Shown piece after piece: positions 25,130 through 34,654 of a stretch of DNA of 64,000 nucleotides. Numbering within the stretch: position 1 is the stretch's first letter; each line of letters opens with the position of its first letter. The position numbers were made by a program, and so were the translations under genes. The notes beneath the pieces were generated by a model. It saw nothing but the letters and a program-made list of their open reading frames with translations, had not been told where the DNA came from and made no database searches. The DNA comes from Anabaena sp051781005 (GTDB lineage: Bacteria > Cyanobacteriota > Cyanobacteriia > Cyanobacteriales > Nostocaceae), in assembly GCF_051781005.1 (NCBI RefSeq), contig NZ_JBPWOA010000017.1, forward strand, positions 124,001 to 188,000, written 5' to 3'.

Positions 25130-26512
25130 TTAGGAAACGTTAATGCGATCGCCAAATTCGGAGTTATAACCTTCTTCTCCGTGTTCGTTGATATCCAAAC
25201 CTTGATTTTCGGTTTCCTCTTGCACACGTAGTCCGATTGTGGCATCAATAAATTTGAGGATCAGCCATGTACCAGCAGCAGCAATGATATAAGCTATAGC
25301 GATCGCTGCTAGTTCTATGAATAATTCCCCGAAATTACCACGCAATACCCCATCTTTCCCACCTGAGTTGACTTCTGTAGTGGCAAATATGGCGGTTAAA
25401 ATTGCCCCAAGGGTTCCTCCTACACCATGTACCGGAAAGGTATCTAAGGCATCATCAACATTAAGCTTGTGCTTGAAACTCACAGCATAGAAGCAAACAA
25501 CTGCGGTGATAAAACCAATAAAAATTGCTGCTAAGGGAGTGACAAATCCTGCTGCTGGGGTGATTCCTACCAAGCCAGCTACTGCACCTGTGGCTGCACC
25601 AACGGCGGTGGGTTTTCCCCGTAAACGTGCTTCTAGAATTAGCCACATTAAAGCACCTGCTGCGGCTGAGGTATTAGTAGCTACAAATGCTACCGTGGCA
25701 ACGCTGCCGGCAGATAAGGCGCTACCAGCATTAAAACCGAACCAGCCAAACCAAAGTAAACCTGCACCTAGCAATATGAAGGGTACATTGTGGGGAGGAC
25801 TGAGACGATCTGGATGGTTTTTCCGGGGGCCAAGGACGATCGCTGCTACAAGGGCAGAAACCCCAGAACTAATATGTACTACTGTACCTCCAGCAAAGTC
25901 AAGAGCGCCTATTCCACCGTATAAACCCAAAAATCCACCTTTTGCCCAAACCATGTGCGCTAAGGGTGTGTAGATAAAGGTTGACCACATCAGCACAAAT
26001 AGGCAATAAGCGCGGAAACTCATCCGTTCGGCGATCGCACCAGAAATTAAAGCTGGGGTGATGATTGCAAACATGGCTTGGTAGATCATGAATGCTTGGT
26101 GGGGAATTGTCCCTGCATAGGAAACAACATCTTCAGGGGCTGAACCTACCAGATAATCGGTTGTTTCTAAACCGACACCATTCAACCCTAACCACTGTAA
26201 GCCACCGATGAAGGGTAAACCAGGGGCAAAGGATAGGCTATAACCCCACAGAATCCAGGTGACTCCCACAATCGCCATCAACACGAAACTCATCATTAAG
26301 GTGTTGAGGATATTGCGCGATCGCACAAATCCACCATAAAAAAAAGCTAACCCTGGTGTCATCAACAATACCAGCGCTGACGAAATCAGCATAAATGCCG
26401 TATCTCCAGTATCAGGTGGTGGAGTTGCTGCTTGGGCCAAAGCATTACCCATCGGTGGAACTCCCAACAGCAAAAGGGTAAAAACCCCAATCATGAAAAA
26501 TTTCTTCAGCAC
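25130..26512 (-). CDS. amt: Amt-family ammonium transporter
   Basis: 460 residues: a signal-like N-terminus (FFMIGVFTLLLLGVPPMGNALAQA), then about 11 membrane segments. Amt motifs are visible: LMTPGLAFFYGG, FAGGTVVHISSGVSALVAA with the pore His, LLWFGWFGFNAGSAL, and DTFPVHGVGGTLGAIL with the second pore His. It takes up ammonium or methylammonium across the plasma membrane. The cytoplasmic C-terminus (TIGLRVQEETENQGLDINEHGEEGYN) is the segment that contacts the PII protein. Only one amt gene is here, without glnB. A GTA-N8-TAC site lies ~50 bp upstream. Confidence 0.93.
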   Translation of the reverse strand: MLKKFFMIGVFTLLLLGVPPMGNALAQAATPPPDTGDTAFMLISSALVLLMTPGLAFFYGGFVRSRNILNTLMMSFVLMAIVGVTWILWGYSLSFAPGLPFIGGLQWLGLNGVGLETTDYLVGSAPEDVVSYAGTIPHQAFMIYQAMFAIITPALISGAIAERMSFRAYCLFVLMWSTFIYTPLAHMVWAKGGFLGLYGGIGALDFAGGTVVHISSGVSALVAAIVLGPRKNHPDRLSPPHNVPFILLGAGLLWFGWFGFNAGSALSAGSVATVAFVATNTSAAAGALMWLILEARLRGKPTAVGAATGAVAGLVGITPAAGFVTPLAAIFIGFITAVVCFYAVSFKHKLNVDDALDTFPVHGVGGTLGAILTAIFATTEVNSGGKDGVLRGNFGELFIELAAIAIAYIIAAAGTWLILKFIDATIGLRVQEETENQGLDINEHGEEGYNSEFGDRINVS

Positions 26513-26562
26513 TTGTTTTTGTTCCTATGCACCAATTGCTTGACGTTATTTAAGTAGTTTCC

Positions 26563-26576
26563 GTAGTCCTTGATAC
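26563..26576 (-). promoter_or_regulatory. Possible NtcA-binding site upstream of amt
   Basis: GTAGTCCTTGATAC fits the NtcA consensus GTA-N8-TAC exactly and lies 51 bp before the amt start. NtcA activates amt genes under nitrogen limitation. A TAN3T box (TAACGT on the minus strand) follows at a shorter spacing than usual, so function is uncertain. Confidence 0.4.
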
Positions 26577-27092
26577 TATTTCTGTCTTTAAAGTTACTCA
26601 ACTTTAAGTTTGCGGGAAACCTTAACAAAAAAATAATCCTGATCGTAGCTGCTAATGGCACAACTTAATTATTCGCTTATGTAATATTTACATAATTTAT
26701 TTTCATAAATTACATATATAATAATGACAGCGAAGTGATTTTTCATACTAATAACCAATAGACATCTGGTGAAAAAGATTGTAGAGACGAGGTAAGAATT
26801 CAGGAGTCAGGAGTCAGGAGAAGGAAGAAGAAGGAGGAAGGAGGAAGAAGAATATTTTTCTCTTCTGTTAAGAGTTCCCTGCTATATCAAATATTCTGTA
26901 TCCTGAATCCTTACATAGATAAAATTAGGACTTATGCAAAAACTCTCCCTTTCCTCTTTCTTTCTGACTCCTGAATTCTGAATTCTTACGAGACAAGAAT
27001 CCCTATACATGGAACCTCTCTACAAGGTTTTAAAGTCACGCACATTTAATTTTCACTCCTATGTCTAATAACTAATAACTAATAACCAATGA
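26577..27092. other. Intergenic region with nested repeats
   Basis: Very AT-rich sequence to ~26750, then a MITE-like element (26760-27066) into which CAGGAGT and purine-rich repeats have been inserted, then TAATAAC/TGACTAA heptamers that continue into the kinase gene. Confidence 0.65.
26760..27066. mobile_element. MITE-like element with AGACAT ends, interrupted by tandem repeats
   Basis: Left end AGACATCTGGTGAAAAAG, right end complement AGACATAGGAGTGAAAA. Just inside the ends are GATTGTAGAGACGAG and the CTCTCTACAAGG/CACATTTAAT block. The same outer and inner blocks occur in a 100-bp copy at 55926-56025, so the extra ~200 bp here is inserted repeat. Confidence 0.7.
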
Positions 27093-27111
27093 CTAATGAC
27101 TAATGACTAAT
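27062..27111. repeat. TAATAAC/TGACTAA tandem repeat entering the kinase gene
   Basis: Heptamer units run from the end of the MITE through the kinase stop codon (27093-27095) and encode its last ~6 residues (SLVISH). Confidence 0.8.
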
Positions 27112-29324
27112 GATTTTAAATCTTGAAGAACAGCAGTAGCAGATTGATAGCGATCGCTAAAATGGTAGCAAACCATCCTCTCTAAAATTGCCGCTAACTC
27201 TGTGCTGACAGTAGTTGTGTGTTGCCACATAATATTACCGGTCTCTGGATTTGGTTGTAATTCCTGCGGTGAAATGCCAGTGATAGCTTGAATAGCAATC
27301 ATACCCAAAGCGTAAATATCACTAGATAAGCGGGGATGACCTGCAAATTGTTCTGGTGGTGAATAGCCTCTTGTCCCAATAGCTACTGTGGCTAATTCTG
27401 TTTCTCCACTTATTCTAGGTTGGATTAATTTAACCGCACCAAAATCTATCAAAACCAGTTTATTATTTTCAGCACATCTCATAATATTTGTTGGTTTAAT
27501 ATCCCGATGAATGACATGATATTGATGTATAAATACTAAAATTTCTAAAATTTCTTTGAGCATATCAACTACAAAAACTTCGCTTTTAACACCTTTTTCG
27601 GGTAGTAATTCTTCACTCAAAGTTTGACCGGAGATATATTCTTGCACCAAATAAAACTCTTGATTATCTTCAAAATAGGCAAATAATTCGGGAATCTGAG
27701 GATGTTTACCCAAAACGGCTAAAATTTCAGCTTCAGTATTAAATAATCTACGGGCAACTTGTAAAAATCTGGTATCCTGACGGGCAGGCATTAACTGCTT
27801 AACGACACAAATAGGATTACCCTGTCGTTGGGTATCTTCTGCTAAATAAGTACGACCGAAACCACCAGAACCAAGAGATTTAAAGATTTTGTAGCGTCCA
27901 GCCAAAAGAGAGACATCGTTTTTAGATATGGATATATCCGAGATAGTCAGGTAATTAAACTGGGATGGGAATGCTGTGTCTTGATCAAATAATAGACTTA
28001 ATTGTGCGATCGCTTCTTGTTGTTTTTCTACTTGCAACAAAATCGCCTGATTTTCCTGCTGAGTTCGGTAACTCGTGTAAAGCATCATAGTAATACTACT
28101 TATAACCACCGCTAAAGAAGGTGCAAATAATGGTATCCATATTCCTTGTAGATAAAGACCAGCAGCAACTCCCAACAAACTGAAAAGAATAAAACTTGCC
28201 ACTAATAATAACAACAAAGGATGTCGCCATTGCCATGCCAAAACAGCACCCACCAAGGCACAAACCCAAATCCACAAAAATTCAGCCCAGTCAGTCCAAT
28301 AATAAATTAGAGGTCTTCCATCTAAAACTGTACCGAGAATTTGACTAGCTACTTGAGCATGAATTAAAACACGAGGCATTCTCGCAGGTTGGTCTGACAA
28401 ACTGCTATAAGGCGTATAGTAACCAGGATGCACACTAGCAGCAGTAGTCCCAATAATTACCAAACGATCTTTTATCCAATTAGGGTTGATTTGATTTGCA
28501 AGAACTTGTGTGAGAGTAACTTGTTGAACAAGATTATTTGGGTGACGATAATTTAATAGAATTTGATAGCCATCTGCATCTGTATGCTGATAACTGCCGG
28601 CATTTTGATCTAAACGCGGGAATATAGTTTTACCTATTTGAAGTTCTTGATTGTTATTAAAATTATATGTAATTCCTTCTTTCTCCAGGTATTTAATCGC
28701 TAATAAAGCCGGAAAAGAAAACTGCGTTTGACATTTATAATCTGTATTTGTAGATTCAGTAAATAATAAACTGCGTCGAATAACTTGGTCGTTAAAGTTG
28801 TCAGTTACTACATCGTCAAAGCCAATATTTTCGATAGGAAAGTTAGGTGGTGGCGGTACTTCCAATCTACCAAAATTACTTAACAAACAAGTACCAATAA
28901 TGTTATCTTGCTTTTGGAGATCAGTGCCTAAATTTGTTTGCTCATTGCGGTAAATATTTAACCCAATTACACGGGGTTGATAAGATTCTAACTTTTCTAA
29001 TAATTTGTTGATAGTTTTGTCTGACAAAGGCCATTTTTCTCGTGTCAGATCCTCTTGAGTAATTGTAACTAATAAAATTCGCCTCTCAAGTGGTTCTTGA
29101 AGAGGAGATTTTTGCAATTGTGAAGCATCTCGCAGCATTTGGTCATAAATGCTTAACTCCCCAGCTTGTAACCATTTTAGCCCCCGCATTCCCCATACTG
29201 AAACCGCCACTCCCACGCTAGTCAGGAGAATAATTGATAGCCAATTATAGGTAGTAAAAACTGGACGTGAAACCTGATCTGTGACGAAAACTGCACGAAA
29301 CCTTGCTAAAATTCCATTAATCAC
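27093..29324 (-). CDS. CHASE2-domain serine/threonine protein kinase
   Basis: About 743 residues from the GTG at 29324; the upstream ATG at 29393 adds 23 unlikely residues. A first membrane segment (NWLSIILLTSVGVAVSVWGM) precedes a CHASE2 sensor domain (~residues 50-340, extracytoplasmic). Two or three further membrane segments follow (WAEFLWIWVCALVGAVLA, LLLLVASFILFSLLGVAAGLY). The C-terminal cytoplasmic kinase has the Gly loop LGSGGFGRTY, Lys in CVVKQLM, HRDIKPTNIM, DFGAVKL and GTRGYSPPEQ. It should phosphorylate unknown proteins in response to an external signal. The last residues come from a tandem repeat. Confidence 0.88.
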   Translation of the reverse strand: MINGILARFRAVFVTDQVSRPVFTTYNWLSIILLTSVGVAVSVWGMRGLKWLQAGELSIYDQMLRDASQLQKSPLQEPLERRILLVTITQEDLTREKWPLSDKTINKLLEKLESYQPRVIGLNIYRNEQTNLGTDLQKQDNIIGTCLLSNFGRLEVPPPPNFPIENIGFDDVVTDNFNDQVIRRSLLFTESTNTDYKCQTQFSFPALLAIKYLEKEGITYNFNNNQELQIGKTIFPRLDQNAGSYQHTDADGYQILLNYRHPNNLVQQVTLTQVLANQINPNWIKDRLVIIGTTAASVHPGYYTPYSSLSDQPARMPRVLIHAQVASQILGTVLDGRPLIYYWTDWAEFLWIWVCALVGAVLAWQWRHPLLLLLVASFILFSLLGVAAGLYLQGIWIPLFAPSLAVVISSITMMLYTSYRTQQENQAILLQVEKQQEAIAQLSLLFDQDTAFPSQFNYLTISDISISKNDVSLLAGRYKIFKSLGSGGFGRTYLAEDTQRQGNPICVVKQLMPARQDTRFLQVARRLFNTEAEILAVLGKHPQIPELFAYFEDNQEFYLVQEYISGQTLSEELLPEKGVKSEVFVVDMLKEILEILVFIHQYHVIHRDIKPTNIMRCAENNKLVLIDFGAVKLIQPRISGETELATVAIGTRGYSPPEQFAGHPRLSSDIYALGMIAIQAITGISPQELQPNPETGNIMWQHTTTVSTELAAILERMVCYHFSDRYQSATAVLQDLKSLVISH

Positions 29325-29471
29325 TGTATTGCAGCAGTAGCCTGGATGTGGTAGATGATAATATTTGCAATATACAGTAGATTGCAGATACATGAAATAC
29401 AGAATCTAAATTCCAAGCCAAACACCAAGCCAGTTTGACTCTTGATTTTAGAATTGTGCTGTAAGTGTTTT

Positions 29472-29741
29472 TTATTCCTGTGGAGTTTTTTGAACCTCTT
29501 CAATGGAATTTAGCATTGATAAAGAAATTGGTGTTGATGAATCTAATTTAGGTGGTTGGGGTAATAATTCAGCCATAGCATTACTGAAATAAGAACCGAC
29601 AATTTTATCGTAGTTGGAAGCAACCGCTAAAAATGCTCCTCCTAAAATATATATCGGCAAGGGTAGCGATAATTCTTTCACCCAGTCAAAAAATTCTGCT
29701 AAGGCAAATAATACAAAAAAACAGGCAAGCCAAACCCTCAT
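29472..29741 (-). CDS. Small membrane protein of unknown function
   Basis: 89 residues. Two hydrophobic stretches (VWLACFFVLFALAEFFDWV and IYILGGAFLAVASN) are followed by a soluble C-terminus rich in Pro, Ser and Glu. No family recognised with certainty. It lies upstream of the CHASE2 kinase on the same strand with a ~150-bp gap and downstream of the 83-codon gene, so a shared transcript is possible. Confidence 0.65.
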   Translation of the reverse strand: MRVWLACFFVLFALAEFFDWVKELSLPLPIYILGGAFLAVASNYDKIVGSYFSNAMAELLPQPPKLDSSTPISLSMLNSIEEVQKTPQE

Positions 29742-29815
29742 CTTTTTTTCCCCTGTATGGAAACAACTCTATTTATAGGTTAAACAGCTTGCATGATACT
29801 GGATGTACGCCACAA

Positions 29816-30058
29816 TCACAAATTTTTGGTTAAATCCTGTATCACCTGATTGTAAACTTCTTGGACATCCTTGCGATCTTGTAGTTCTGGCAAGGTTTCT
29901 AGGCTGCCACGCTCAATCATATCAGCATGATGACGCAGAACTGCATGGTATTGGGGATTTTGGGTAAAATTGGCAATAATAGCGATCGCTTCTAGTAAAT
30001 GCATCGTCACCGCTTTTTCAGAACGGGAATTTTGGCGAATTGCATCAATATTACCCAT
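29816..30058 (-). CDS. Small conserved-looking soluble protein of unknown function
   Basis: 80 residues from the ATG at 30058 (MGNIDAIRQNSRSEKAV); an ATG three codons upstream is also in frame. It is predicted helical, with LLEAIAIIANFTQNPQYHAVLRHHADMI and a charged C-terminal helix ending QEVYNQVIQDLTK. I recognise no characterised family. The same-strand neighbour at 29472 may be in the same operon, and the AI-2E permease gene is divergent. Confidence 0.65.
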   Translation of the reverse strand: MGNIDAIRQNSRSEKAVTMHLLEAIAIIANFTQNPQYHAVLRHHADMIERGSLETLPELQDRKDVQEVYNQVIQDLTKNL

Positions 30059-30263
30059 TAATAACATACAAAATTATCTATTAATTGCCATCAGACTTTA
30101 GAAAGAATGATATACATAATATTTTATTGTATAGGTATAAAATATTTATTGAATCAAGTTTAGAAATCAGTCTTTCAGAAGTTTCTATCTTCATACAAGA
30201 CAATATAATTGATAAATATCGTAGAAATATCACCAACAATTTTGAAATCATGGAGGCGACACT

Positions 30264-31286
30264 GTGCGTTTTGGGCAATGGCTAGGCTTACTCGCACTTG
30301 TTATATCTCTTTATATTCTTTGGCAAATTCGGCAAATAATTTTAATCGCATTTGCATCTGTAGCCTTAGCAACTGTATTAAACCAACAAGTGCGATTTTT
30401 ACAGAGATTTAGGATGCGGCGAAGTCTTGCTGTTAGTATTTCAATTGGATTGTTATTAGTAATAATAGTAATTTTTTCTTTATTGATTGTTCCTGCTATT
30501 ATTGAACAATTGCAACAATTTAGTAATCTAATGCCAATAGTATTAGAACGAATTCATTCTTGGAATAATTGGTTAATTCGTGTTATTCCAGATAATATTT
30601 TAGAAAATATTCGGGGACTACAATATTTAACTCAAAGTATTCAAACTTGGGCGAATCAAATACTTAGAAACTTTTTTATTTTACTCAATAGCTCTTTCAC
30701 AATTGTTTTAGGATTACTGCTTTTCTTTGTACTAACTATTATGCTTCTAGTCAACCCTGGCGAATATCGACAGGGTTTTATTATGCTATTTCCCGCCTTT
30801 TATCGTCCACGAGTTGATGATATTTTGAGCAAGTGTGCTAATTCTTTAGTCGGTTGGATTAGAGGGACACTTTTAACCATGTTAATAATTGCTATGATGA
30901 GCTATATTGGGCTATTAATTTTAGGAATACCATTGCCGTTAATCAATGCACTCTTGGCAGGGTTATTAGAGTTTATTCCTAATGTTGGTCCAACTTTGAG
31001 TGTAATTCCGCCTGCGCTACTTGCTCTAAATGAATCTCCTTGGAAAGCAGTTGCAGTAATAATTTTATACTTTGGTATTCAACAGGTAGAAAGTCTGATT
31101 TTATTACCTTTAGTCATGAAAAGTCAAGTATCCCTATTACCAGCAATTACAATCTTAGCAGTAGTTATTTTTGGCAGTTTTTTCGGTTTTTTAGGTGTAT
31201 TTTTAGCCGTTCCATTAGTAATTATTTTCCAAATTTTGATCAAAGAAGTTTTAGTTAAAGATATACTAAACCACTGGCATAGTTAG
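30264..31286 (+). CDS. AI-2E family (PerM/YdiK) membrane transporter
   Basis: 340 residues, about seven or eight membrane segments. Starts with GTG at 30264 preceded by GGAGG at 30252-30256. The N-terminal IRQIILIAFASVALATVLNQQVRFLQR, the central amphipathic region, and the C-terminal LPLINALLAGLLEFIPNVGPTLSVIPP and FGSFFGFLGVFLAVPL blocks are family hallmarks. Members export autoinducer-2 or act as sodium/proton antiporters, and the role cannot be read from the sequence. Confidence 0.88.
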   Translation: MRFGQWLGLLALVISLYILWQIRQIILIAFASVALATVLNQQVRFLQRFRMRRSLAVSISIGLLLVIIVIFSLLIVPAIIEQLQQFSNLMPIVLERIHSWNNWLIRVIPDNILENIRGLQYLTQSIQTWANQILRNFFILLNSSFTIVLGLLLFFVLTIMLLVNPGEYRQGFIMLFPAFYRPRVDDILSKCANSLVGWIRGTLLTMLIIAMMSYIGLLILGIPLPLINALLAGLLEFIPNVGPTLSVIPPALLALNESPWKAVAVIILYFGIQQVESLILLPLVMKSQVSLLPAITILAVVIFGSFFGFLGVFLAVPLVIIFQILIKEVLVKDILNHWHS

Positions 31287-31665
31287 TAGAGAAAAACTGC
31301 TGTTAATCCCTCATTAATTAGGAAATAGAACCAATGATGTACCTTACACGATATCATCTATCAATGATTTTCACTCTTTTAGGTAGTAGTTTGACCTGGA
31401 TATATTTCAGTTTTTCTGTTCTCATATCCTAGTCTAATGAAGTACAAAATTATCTGCGTCCATCTGCGTTTAATTATTACTGCTTGTACCTCACTTGCTA
31501 TTCATAATTTTCTCTTTAAAAATCTACTTTGCTATTACCATTTTGCATTCAGGTAGACAAAGCCAATTTTTGGGTCAGCTTTGATAAAATGTGACAACTT
31601 TGTGAAATTTTCTACTTAGTGAAACGATAGGATCAATAATATACAATTGACTGGAATTAAATTTT
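31287..31665. other. Intergenic region, nothing recognised
   Basis: About 380 bp of AT-rich sequence that presumably carries the cruP promoter. No repeat or RNA gene seen. Confidence 0.5.
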
Positions 31666-33207
31666 ATGTCTTTAACTGAAGAGATTCTTTCCCAACTACC
31701 AGGTGATGTTTTAGGTGGTTTACGTCGCACTGACCGCATCTTAACATCCCTACGAGCAGACAATGCAACTATCCCAAATGTAGTTAAAGAAAACCAGCAG
31801 CCTTTAGACTCTGTAGACTGGGATGTAATTATCTGCGGTGGTACTTTGGGAATTTTGATTGGTTGCACTTTAGCAGTGCGGGGTGTGCGTGTAGCGTTGC
31901 TAGAAAGAGGTTTTTTGCGAGGGAGGGAACAGGAATGGAATATTTCCCGCAAAGAGTTGGAAGTGTTTCGAGAATTGGACTTGCTGACAGAGGTGGAATT
32001 AGAAAGAGCGATCGCAACTCAATATAACCCAGCACGAGTTAGCTTTCAAGGTGGCACTGAGGTTTGGGTAGAAGATGTCCTCAACATTGGTGTAGATCCT
32101 GTTTATTTATTAGAAACCTTAAAAACCCGCTTTCTCGCTGCCGGAGGTCAGTTATTTGAAAATACACCATTCACTGAAGCGGTAGTTCACCCCAACGGAA
32201 TAACTGTAAACAATAAATTCACAGCCAGATTATTACTTGACGCAATGGGAAATCTTTCACCAATATGTCAACAAGCGCGTCAAGGAAAAAAACCAGATGC
32301 ACTATGTTTAGTTGTGGGAAGTTGTGCTGAAGGATTTCCGGAAAATGATGCAGGTGATTTGTTGTTATCTTTCACGGCTTTGCAAAATCAATGCCAATAC
32401 TTTTGGGAAGCATTTCCCGCTAAAGATGGGAGAACAACTTATTTATTTACCTATATGGATGCAAATCCCCAACGCTTGAGTTTAGAAACTTTGTTTGATG
32501 AATATCTCCGCCTTTTACCAGAATATCAAGGTGTGGAAATTAGTCAACTCAACTTTAAAAGAGCGTTGTTTGGTTTTTTTCCTAGTTATCGTCAAAGTCC
32601 TCTCAAAACTCCTTGGCATCGCATTTTACCAGTGGGAGATAGTAGCGGAAATCAATCACCTTTAAGTTTTGGTGGTTTTGGGGCTATGGTGCGTCATTTA
32701 CAAAGATTAACTTATGGTATTGATGAAGCACTAAAAACTGATCAATTATCTGCCCTATCTTTAGCACTTCTGCAACCATATCAACCTAGTTTAAGTGTAA
32801 CTTGGTTGTTTCAGAAAGCAATGAGTGTGGGTATAAATCAAAAAATTGCCCCCAATCAAATTAATCAATTACTCGCTGCCGTTTTTCAAGAAATGCAACA
32901 GCTAGGTACACCTGTTTTAAAACCATTTTTACAAGATATAGTCCAGTATGAGGCATTAACACAAACTCTGTTAAAAACAGGTTTATCCCATCCTGTATTA
33001 GTTGCCAAAATAATCCCGCAAGTTGGTTTATATAGTTTACTTGATTGGATATTACATTATATTAATTTAGGTGTATATACTGGCTTGTTTTCTATAAATC
33101 CCATCTTAGAATCATTAGTTAATATGTTGCCAGAAAAACAACAATATTATTGGCATCGTTTGGTTGATGCTTGGAAATTTGGTTCCGGTGGTGATTATTC
33201 TGAATAA
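31666..33207 (+). CDS. cruP: CruP, lycopene-cyclase-family flavoprotein
   Basis: 513 residues. After an ~45-residue leader (LSQLPGDVLGGLRRTDRILTSLRA) comes an FAD-binding motif (VIICGGTLGILIGCTLA) and the second contact in ARLLLDAMGNLSP. ILPVGDSSGNQSPLSFGGFGAMVRHL is strongly conserved in CruA/CruP proteins, and the C-terminus is helical. CruP is the paralogue of the lycopene cyclase CruA in cyanobacteria and plants. Plant CruP has been tied to limiting carotenoid epoxidation under stress, and cyclase activity of cyanobacterial CruP is doubtful. Two membrane paralogues follow at 14 bp, suggesting an operon. Confidence 0.82.
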   Translation: MSLTEEILSQLPGDVLGGLRRTDRILTSLRADNATIPNVVKENQQPLDSVDWDVIICGGTLGILIGCTLAVRGVRVALLERGFLRGREQEWNISRKELEVFRELDLLTEVELERAIATQYNPARVSFQGGTEVWVEDVLNIGVDPVYLLETLKTRFLAAGGQLFENTPFTEAVVHPNGITVNNKFTARLLLDAMGNLSPICQQARQGKKPDALCLVVGSCAEGFPENDAGDLLLSFTALQNQCQYFWEAFPAKDGRTTYLFTYMDANPQRLSLETLFDEYLRLLPEYQGVEISQLNFKRALFGFFPSYRQSPLKTPWHRILPVGDSSGNQSPLSFGGFGAMVRHLQRLTYGIDEALKTDQLSALSLALLQPYQPSLSVTWLFQKAMSVGINQKIAPNQINQLLAAVFQEMQQLGTPVLKPFLQDIVQYEALTQTLLKTGLSHPVLVAKIIPQVGLYSLLDWILHYINLGVYTGLFSINPILESLVNMLPEKQQYYWHRLVDAWKFGSGGDYSE

Positions 33208-33221
33208 TATCTGAGGATAAG

Positions 33222-33926
33222 ATGATTGAACGTAAGTCTATTAGAGTCAAATACTTTGCAGTCTTGATTCAATTACTGCGAGAACGTCAAGTATTTCTCG
33301 AAGAAATTCGTCAAGGTGTAAGATTACCAAGTAAAATAATTTCTCTGTTGGTTTGTAGTTCCCTATTTATAGCAATGTATGGCGGAATTATTGGTGCATA
33401 TCATAGCTGGATGCAAGCTTTATCTTCAGCAGTAAAATTACCAGCACTCTACTTAATCACTCTCTTGATTTGTCTGCCGACTTTGTTTTTTTCTAATATT
33501 ATTTTTGGTTCAAAGCGCACCTTTGGTCAATATTTTGCCTTAGTGTTAACAGCGGTTGCAGTTACGAGTGTTTTACTATTTAGTTTTGCACCAATTGCCT
33601 TGTTTTTTTTAATGACTACAAATAATTATCAATTTTTAATTTTGTTAAATGTCATTATTTTTTCCCTAACAGGATTTATTGGTATTTCCTCTTTATATAA
33701 TGCTACTAGTGTAGTCTTAGAACAAGAAGATGAAGGTAGTCAAACACGCAAAAAGATTATCCAAGGTTGGTTATTTCTTTATGCTTTTGTAGGTAGTCAG
33801 TTAGGATGGACTCTCAGACCTTTTTTTGGCACACCAGATTCTATATTTCAATTGTTCCGTGAAAGAGAAGGCAACTTTTATTTGAGTGTGCTGCAATCTC
33901 TTGGTCATATCTTAGGAATTCGTTAA
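33222..33926 (+). CDS. Yip1-like multi-pass membrane protein, copy 1
   Basis: 234 residues. A soluble N-terminus (IRVKYFAVLIQLLRERQVFLEEIRQGVRLPSKI) leads to about five membrane segments, with a conserved LPALYLITLLICLPTLFF...FGSKRTFGQYFALVLTAVAVTSVLLFSFAP core and a C-terminal GSQLGWTLRPFFGTP. The order resembles Yip1-type membrane proteins; similar cyanobacterial proteins have been given an 'actin-binding WH2' name that the sequence here does not support. Function unknown. It starts 14 bp after cruP and is followed by a clear paralogue. Confidence 0.72.
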   Translation: MIERKSIRVKYFAVLIQLLRERQVFLEEIRQGVRLPSKIISLLVCSSLFIAMYGGIIGAYHSWMQALSSAVKLPALYLITLLICLPTLFFSNIIFGSKRTFGQYFALVLTAVAVTSVLLFSFAPIALFFLMTTNNYQFLILLNVIIFSLTGFIGISSLYNATSVVLEQEDEGSQTRKKIIQGWLFLYAFVGSQLGWTLRPFFGTPDSIFQLFREREGNFYLSVLQSLGHILGIR

Positions 33927-33945
33927 TTACTCAAGGGAAATTAAA

Positions 33946-34647
33946 ATGATAGAACAACAAGCTTATGTAAAAAAATACTTTGGTGTTTTACTAAGTTTAT
34001 TAAGAAATCGCCAAGGGTTTTTAGAAGAAATTAGCCAAGAAATCAGATTACCATATAAAATCAGTTCTTTGTTTGTTACCAGTTCTATATTTTTTGCAAT
34101 TTATGGAGCAATTATCGGTGCATCTCACAGTTGGGCGCAATCATTATCCGGTGCAATTAAACTTCCAGTTTTCTATTTATTAACACTGATTATCTGTTTC
34201 CCTACGTTGTTCTTTTTTAATGTTTTATTTGGTTCTCGTAGTAGCTTTAAACAGCATTTTGTCATCTTATTGACAGCAGTATCAGTAATTAGTGTTCTGT
34301 TATTTAGTTTAGCACCAGTGACGCTGTTTTTTATGATTACAGCACCTGATTCATATCAGTTTTTCAAACTATTAAATGTTTTGATTTTTGCAATCACAGG
34401 TGTTTTTGGTGTCAAGTTTCTTTATGAAGGAATGCAGTTACTTTCTCAACAAGATGAAGTTGGACAAAAAACTCGGACTACAATTTTAAAATCATGGTTA
34501 TTGCTGTATGGTTTTGTGGGTGTGCAATTAGGATGGTTTCTTCGTCCCTTTTTTGGTGCGCCAGGTACTAAATTTGAGTTATTTCGGGCGGTAAAAGGTA
34601 ACTTTTATCTAGATATTATGAATGCAATATCAGCAATTTTTAAGTAG
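33946..34647 (+). CDS. Yip1-like multi-pass membrane protein, copy 2 (tandem paralogue)
   Basis: 233 residues, collinear with the preceding gene over its whole length. Both have QVFLEE/QGFLEE, IIGAYHSW/IIGASHSW, KLPALYLITL/KLPVFYLLTL, FGSKRTFGQYF/FGSRSSFKQHF and LGWTLRPFFG/LGWFLRPFFG. By eye a little over half the residues agree, so this is an old tandem duplication rather than a recent one. The 19-bp gap implies co-transcription with copy 1 and possibly cruP. It converges with the PanE-like gene 7 bp away. Confidence 0.72.
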   Translation: MIEQQAYVKKYFGVLLSLLRNRQGFLEEISQEIRLPYKISSLFVTSSIFFAIYGAIIGASHSWAQSLSGAIKLPVFYLLTLIICFPTLFFFNVLFGSRSSFKQHFVILLTAVSVISVLLFSLAPVTLFFMITAPDSYQFFKLLNVLIFAITGVFGVKFLYEGMQLLSQQDEVGQKTRTTILKSWLLLYGFVGVQLGWFLRPFFGAPGTKFELFRAVKGNFYLDIMNAISAIFK

Positions 34648-34654
34648 AATTATT

